A model generated the notes under the pieces. The model worked only from the letters and a program-made list of their open reading frames with translations, did no database searches and had not been told where the DNA came from. Positions 15,061 to 16,416 of a stretch of DNA of 16,416 nt are shown piece after piece. This DNA is from Paratractidigestivibacter sp963630635 (GTDB lineage: Bacteria > Actinomycetota > Coriobacteriia > Coriobacteriales > Atopobiaceae), in assembly GCA_963630635.1 (NCBI GenBank), contig CAVGOA010000045.1:1-16416 (forward strand). Reading direction: 5' to 3'. Position 1 is the stretch's first letter; every line of letters starts with the position of its first letter. A program made the position numbers and the translations under genes.

Positions 15061-15179
15061 TGCAAAAAGTGACTAGTGCCCCCTCGAAAAACTTTTTGAA
15101 AATCGTTTTAGGCGCAGGTAACCGGCTTAGCGCCAAATTAAAGTGACTAGGGCACTAGTCACTTTTCACTTTTTGGCAC
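15061..15179. repeat. Second nested palindromic element with three AAAGTGACTAG arms
   Basis: AAAAGTGACTAGTGCC at 15065-15080 is the exact reverse complement of 15151-15166. A second forward copy of AAAGTGACTAG at 15140-15150 pairs perfectly with 15155-15165 around a four-base GGCA loop, followed by TTCACTTTTT. The right arm can therefore pair with either of two left partners, one far and one near. A GGCGC/GCGCC pair (15111-15115 and 15130-15134) sits inside. It could be a mobile-type palindromic repeat, or a terminator/antiterminator-like switch if transcribed rightward. It begins 25 bases after repeat copy 2. Confidence 0.6.
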
Positions 15180-15277
15180 GGCGAAAGGCCACGTAACAGC
15201 CGTAATTGCCGCCATACCAAATCTCTGGCCTAGTCAGAAAAACCGCAGGTAGATGACGGTGTGCGGGCTAGGATTTG

Positions 15278-15306
15278 TTGGATTGTATCGCTACTCTTCT
15301 TATAAA
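15278..15306 (+). promoter_or_regulatory. Probable sigma-70-type promoter of the winged-helix gene
   Basis: TTGGAT at 15278-15283 and TATAAA at 15301-15306 are exactly 17 bases apart. The predicted transcription start is about 30 bases before the coding start at 15346. The 98 bases between the palindromic element and this promoter hold nothing I recognise. Confidence 0.55.
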
Positions 15307-15345
15307 ACCGCTTGTAAATGGCTATATGAGGCTTAAGAAGAAGTA

Positions 15346-15744
15346 GTGGGGTGTGGGTCGTTGGCTAAAAAGATTACGTATCCCATCACCCTCGAGATCA
15401 CCATCAACGAAAGCGAGCTGGCAGTTCTCAAGTACCTCGACAAGCGCTTGGCTGGTGAGAAATCCGTCTCAATCACAATTAAAGAAATCTGTTCCAAGCT
15501 CGATGCCAGCGATTCTTCCGTAAGAAGATGCTTTAGGTCCCTGGCCCAGAAAGGCCTTATCACGGTTGTTAAGGGTCGACGCGAAGATGGTAGCTGCACG
15601 GCTAACTCCTATGCCGTGACATGTGTGGGCAGCATGGTCTTGCACCAGGAGAAAGAGGAAAAAGTCAGCAAGAAGCAGACGGCCAAAAAGCCCACCACGT
15701 CTCGCTCTTCTCGCAATAAAATCCCTGCTCCCGTGCATATTTAA
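15346..15744 (+). CDS. Small winged-helix DNA-binding protein with a basic tail
   Basis: A 132-residue protein. Residues about 23-92 look like a winged helix-turn-helix: helix ESELAVLKYLDKRLAG, then TIKEICSKLDASDSSVRRCFRSLAQKGLI as turn and recognition helix, then a beta wing around VVKGRREDGSCTANSYAVT. The last 30 residues are Lys/Ser/Thr-rich and likely disordered. The fold suits a transcription regulator; no ligand or oligomer domain is visible. The start is uncertain: GTG 15346 (used here) and TTG 15361 (which gives MAKKITYPITLEI) both have weak ribosome binding sites. It follows a good promoter and a palindromic element, and precedes the aminotransferase by 94 bases. Its targets are unknown; self-control through the upstream palindrome is possible but untested. 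Confidence 0.7.
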   Translation: MGCGSLAKKITYPITLEITINESELAVLKYLDKRLAGEKSVSITIKEICSKLDASDSSVRRCFRSLAQKGLITVVKGRREDGSCTANSYAVTCVGSMVLHQEKEEKVSKKQTAKKPTTSRSSRNKIPAPVHI

Positions 15745-15754
15745 CCCATTGAAA

Positions 15755-15783
15755 ACGGGCCGCCTACCCTGGGCGAGTACAAT
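15755..15783 (+). promoter_or_regulatory. Candidate promoter of the aminotransferase gene
   Basis: TACAAT at 15778-15783 is a good -10. A -35 consensus is absent; at the right distance (17 bases) stands ACGGGC (15755-15760). The same ACGGGC-N17-TAnAAT arrangement occurs at 3364-3392 before the TauE/SafE gene. Confidence 0.35.
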
Positions 15784-15836
15784 GGTCTCCTGCATACAAA
15801 GGTCCGCCGCGCAGGCGCCCGCCTTGAGAGGAGACC
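15784..15836 (+). promoter_or_regulatory. Inverted repeat that can hide the aminotransferase RBS
   Basis: GGTCTCCT at 15784-15791 is the exact reverse complement of AGGAGACC at 15829-15836, and the latter contains the AGGAG ribosome binding site of the gene at 15839. The 37-base interior is also self-complementary (GGCGCCCGCC region). If transcription starts just after the -10 at 15783, part of the left arm is lost, so an operator role is equally possible. Confidence 0.4.
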
Positions 15837-15838
15837 CC

Positions 15839-16416
15839 ATGACCATCAACCAAAAGAGCTACGACTACGGCGCTCAGAAGTCATCCATCCGCGAGATCGC
15901 CGCGTACGGCGGCGCGCGCAAGGCTCAGATCGGCGCCCAAAACGTCTTTGACTTTAGCCTGGGTAACCCGTCTATCCCGGCGCCCGAGGCCGTGAAGCAG
16001 TCCATCATGAAGTCGCTCGAGATGCCCGCGACCGTCCTGCACGGCTACACCCCGGCAAACGGCCTGCCCGCCGCTCGCGAGGCCGTGGCCGCAAGCCTCA
16101 ACCGCCGCTTTGGCACCGCATATACCGCCGGCGACCTGTACCTTACCTGCGGAGCCGCGGCGTCCCTCTCCATCACCTTTAACGCCCTGGTCAACCCCGG
16201 TGACGAGGTCATCGTCATCGCCCCGTACTTCCCCGAGTACCGCGTGTGGATCGAGACCTCTGGCGCAACCTGCGTCGAGGTTATGGCAGACGAGAAGACC
16301 TTCCAGATCGACGTCGACGCGGTGGCGGCTGCCATCACGCCCAAGACCAAGGCCATCATCGTGAACTCGCCCAACAACCCCGTGGGCTCGGTCTACTCGC
16401 GCGAGAACCTGGAGGC
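15839..16416 (+). CDS. Class I/II PLP-dependent aminotransferase, cut by the window end
   Basis: The first 192 residues of a fold-type I aminotransferase start at ATG 15839 behind AGGAG; the gene runs off the right edge, so no stop codon is seen. Visible family features are FSLGNPSIPAPE near residue 40, LHGYTPANGLPAAREAVA, LTCGAAASLS, the cofactor-site region VNPGDEVIVIAPYFPEY, and VNSPNNPVGSVYS near the cut end. The PLP-binding lysine lies beyond the window. The best match by motif is the aspartate/aromatic-type group, where the enzyme moves an amino group between an amino acid and a 2-oxo acid. The exact substrate cannot be told. Codon use is strongly G/C-ending, like the housekeeping genes. 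Confidence 0.92.
   Translation, partial: MTINQKSYDYGAQKSSIREIAAYGGARKAQIGAQNVFDFSLGNPSIPAPEAVKQSIMKSLEMPATVLHGYTPANGLPAAREAVAASLNRRFGTAYTAGDLYLTCGAAASLSITFNALVNPGDEVIVIAPYFPEYRVWIETSGATCVEVMADEKTFQIDVDAVAAAITPKTKAIIVNSPNNPVGSVYSRENLE

Noticed and set aside
15469..15849. A 126-codon open frame on the minus strand
   Set aside because: It is antisense to the winged-helix gene and the aminotransferase leader, with no promoter or RBS. The plus-strand frame has a clear fold and promoter.

Overview
The window looks like chromosomal DNA from a high-GC, Gram-positive, gut-type actinobacterium of the class Coriobacteriia, most like Collinsella or a relative. This placement is inferred from G/C-ending codons, AGGAG-type ribosome binding sites, frequent TTG/GTG starts, the tilS-hpt-ftsH gene order and the protein flavour. 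It was not confirmed by any search. Twelve genes are well supported, plus one small zinc-ribbon-like gene and one aminotransferase gene cut by the right edge.

Layout. (1) 1-3315, plus strand: a compact three-gene unit with more relaxed codon use than the rest. It encodes a small secreted protein, a 786-residue cell-wall-lysin-like protein (duplicated peptidoglycan-binding-like modules, a DUF1906/Rv2525c-type glycoside-hydrolase-like domain and an unrecognised C-terminal domain, with no signal peptide) and a small membrane-anchored protein. (2) 3432-4208, plus: a TauE/SafE-type permease. (3) 4243-4701, minus: a Pro/Ala-rich protein with one C-terminal membrane segment. (4) 4922-5215, plus: a 97-residue protein that joins a bacteriocin-style double-glycine leader to a Cys-rich zinc-ribbon-like domain. 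A chain of hairpins ending in a T-run follows it, then copy 1 of a long palindromic repeat. (5) 5559-8842, minus: a polar amino-acid ABC transporter, transcribed as permease, permease, ATPase, then a Tat-lipoprotein substrate-binding protein after a 226-bp gap. (6) 8955-13159, minus: the housekeeping cluster tilS-hpt-ftsH. (7) 13277-14083, plus: a WalJ/YycJ metallo-beta-lactamase-fold nuclease. (8) 14246-14677, minus: a small heat-shock protein. (9) 14678-15345 is a 668-bp gene-free stretch. It holds an inverted repeat upstream of hsp20, repeat copy 2 in opposite orientation, a second nested palindromic element and a good sigma-70-like promoter. (10) 15346-15744, plus: a small winged-helix DNA-binding protein. 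(11) 15839 onward, plus: a class I/II aminotransferase.

How they work together: the central block is ordinary housekeeping (tRNA lysidine synthesis, purine salvage, membrane proteolysis, amino-acid uptake). The less ordinary material is the lysin-like unit at the left edge, the GG-leader/zinc-ribbon protein with its structured downstream RNA, and the two families of palindromic intergenic elements. I see no tRNA, rRNA, CRISPR array, transposase or integrase.
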